Shown here: in pieces, positions 20,579 to 21,737 of the stretch
Numbering within the stretch: the stretch's first letter is position 1
Layout of the letters: every line of letters begins with the position of its first letter
Assembly (NCBI GenBank): GCA_001586965.3
Contig: LUCW03001068.1
Coordinates: 1 to 21,737 of the forward strand
From: Sphaeroforma sirkka
Lineage: Eukaryota; Opisthokonta; Ichthyosporea; Ichthyophonida
Length of the DNA stretch: 21,737 nucleotides
Reading direction: 5' to 3'
Translations under genes and position numbers: made by a program
The notes under the pieces: generated by a model
Told to the model about the DNA's origin: nothing
What the model saw: only the letters and a program-made list of their open reading frames with translations
Database searches by the model: none

Positions 20579-21511
20579 ATGCTTATATGCTTATATATAT
20601 ATAATGCTTATATGCATCATACATCTACACATGCATATACACAAACATATATTCACATACATCTACAGATTCAATCCGATTTATAACACACCTGACAGGT
20701 ACAACTACGAATGAGCCAGTTTCTCGTATTCGTATGGAGACCGTTACAACTATTTCGAAGGTATCACAGCAAACTAAACCGTTGGACAATGAGAAGCGGC
20801 AATATACGAGCGAGTGCATGAATGCCCTATGGCTGTACGGCGGGTTTATGTGGATTGAGATTATACTGCTGTACGTCTTTGCATTACCATTCTTCTTAAG
20901 TATAATCGGTATTCCTATTGGTCTGGACGTCATGAGATATGTTCAATTAATACAGGTAATGTTTCTACAAGTAGAGCTTTGTGCTTTGCTCATATTTGTT
21001 CGATAGCTTTTATACAGGGTTCATAATGACTGTCGTGACAGTAACGAGTTCTTTTTTAATTTTACAATGTATACAACTTGGTCAATTGCGAGAACGGCAA
21101 AGTGTAATGCACTATCCATTCCAATAGGTGTCCCTACCTTCTGTGTAATATAGTATCCCCTCTCTCACTCAATTCCCCCCCTCCAATCCCACTCACACCC
21201 CCACACCACATACAAACACACGTACACAGACGGTCTCTTACAGCGACACCAAGATATGTCACCTCACACGCGACCGCTACAGTGACACTATGGTGCGAGG
21301 TCTGAAAATATTCTTCTGGTTTCCATTCGGTTTAATTCTCGCACTCTTCCACGTGGCCTTTGGTGTGATATTGTGTTTGCTGGTAGTGGGTCTACCGTAT
21401 GGTCTGAAGCATTTCCGGCTCGTCAGAACATCGTTCTGTCCGTTTGACATTGAGCTGGCCGAGCCCGTTAAGGTGATGAGAGATACAAACACCTGGGGTA
21501 GTGAGTGCTGA
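19468..21511 (+). CDS. YccF-family membrane protein with two YccF repeats (spliced)
   Basis: Four exons give a continuous 263-aa protein: 19468-19623, 19822-19888, 20669-20955, 21230-21511 (792 nt with stop). Introns are GT..AG, phases 0, 1, 0. The C-terminal half carries two copies of the short YccF (DUF307) hydrophobic repeat, as in bacterial YccF inner-membrane proteins. Repeat 1, about residues 125-166, has LWLYGGFMW then a membrane segment and SIIGIPIGLDVMRYV. Repeat 2, about 194-240, has FFWFPFGLIL, a membrane segment and VVGLPYGLKHFRLVRTSF then CPF. The (I/V)(I/V)G(I/L)P(I/Y)GL turn is the family hallmark. The linker (167-193) has basic and acidic residues. The N-terminal 120 residues are Ser/Thr/Pro-rich, probably disordered and soluble, with a PPSY motif at 48-51 that fits PPxY, the WW-domain ligand of Nedd4-type ubiquitin ligases. 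The molecular role of YccF proteins is poorly defined. ATG 19468 is the first in-frame Met of exon 1 and has A at -3. Exon 3 may instead begin at 20699, which keeps the frame. Confidence 0.85.
19988..20600. repeat. TA microsatellites filling YccF intron 2
   Basis: Pure (TA)n at about 19990-20034 is followed by TA runs near 20050-20098, (GT)n at 20193-20210 and TATAA/TATG mixtures to 20600. A short duplication of ATGCTTATATGC-type sequence occurs at about 20579-20612. All of it falls between the donor at 19889 and the acceptor before 20669. Confidence 0.95.
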
Positions 21512-21536
21512 GAAGGGAACGAATACATGTTATTTA

Positions 21537-21542
21537 AATAAA
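21537..21542 (+). promoter_or_regulatory. poly(A) signal of the YccF gene
   Basis: AATAAA lies 26 nt after the TGA stop and is followed within 60 nt by T/GT-rich sequence (TTGCCTGTTTTGTGAG), as expected for a cleavage/polyadenylation region. Confidence 0.65.
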
Positions 21543-21737
21543 CTATACATCAGTTTGAGCTTATCATATTGCCTGTTTTGTGAGAGCTAAGTATATATTT
21601 TCAACTGCCAGTTACAGGTGGTATTGCTTTCTATTTGCATCTTGCTTAAGTGCGAACATATCAATTGTTTTCATGGTTATTTTTATACGAATAGCGGACC
21701 GGGGCTGAAAGTCACTTATCTATATATAAGTATACTT

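Overview
This window is nuclear DNA from an intron-bearing eukaryote. Three genes are recognisable, plus one probable orphan gene, all on the + strand. The flanks are very AT-rich and hold many long (TA)n microsatellites. Genes are spliced with ordinary GT..AG introns, carry AATAAA poly(A) signals, and one has a textbook TATA box. Gene density is low, and introns as well as spacers are full of microsatellites. A unicellular protist, perhaps a holozoan such as an ichthyosporean, would fit, but nothing here fixes the taxon and this is only my inference. Layout: 1-2543 has no supportable gene. 2544-3566 is an intronless 340-codon ORF of unknown function with a poly(A) signal at 3648. 3567-8417 is non-coding, with a diverged 100-bp direct duplication (3839/4232) and a 1.8-kb TA/CA microsatellite field (about 4720-6485). 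8418-9458 is a compact aldo-keto reductase gene with TATA box, intact 308-aa ORF and poly(A) signal. 9600-12870 is mostly TA-rich satellite with internal direct and inverted duplications. About 13038-17295 is a seven-exon gene for a four-CBS-domain protein resembling the gamma (nucleotide-sensing) subunit of AMPK/SNF1. I reconstructed its exons from splice sites, reading phase and CBS continuity. 17296-19000 is spacer. About 19037-21542 is a four-exon gene for a two-repeat YccF-family membrane protein. Its putative promoter has a TATA-like box and three GCN4/AP-1-type sites, two of them inside a perfect palindrome. The genes do not form an evident pathway: an NAD(P)H-dependent carbonyl reductase, an energy-sensor-like CBS protein and a small membrane protein look like unrelated neighbours. 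The most interesting non-coding signal is a 146-bp foldback in intron 1 of the CBS gene. It has a 33-bp nearly perfect stem, a 34-nt loop, and an outer 8-bp stem in exact register. It could be a miRNA/hairpin-RNA precursor or a MITE-like foldback element. Other items to check are an interstitial CCCTAAA tract, a 24-bp minisatellite of alternating unit types in a CBS intron, a PPxY motif on the N-terminal tail of the YccF protein, and two in-frame acceptors 30 nt apart in the YccF gene.
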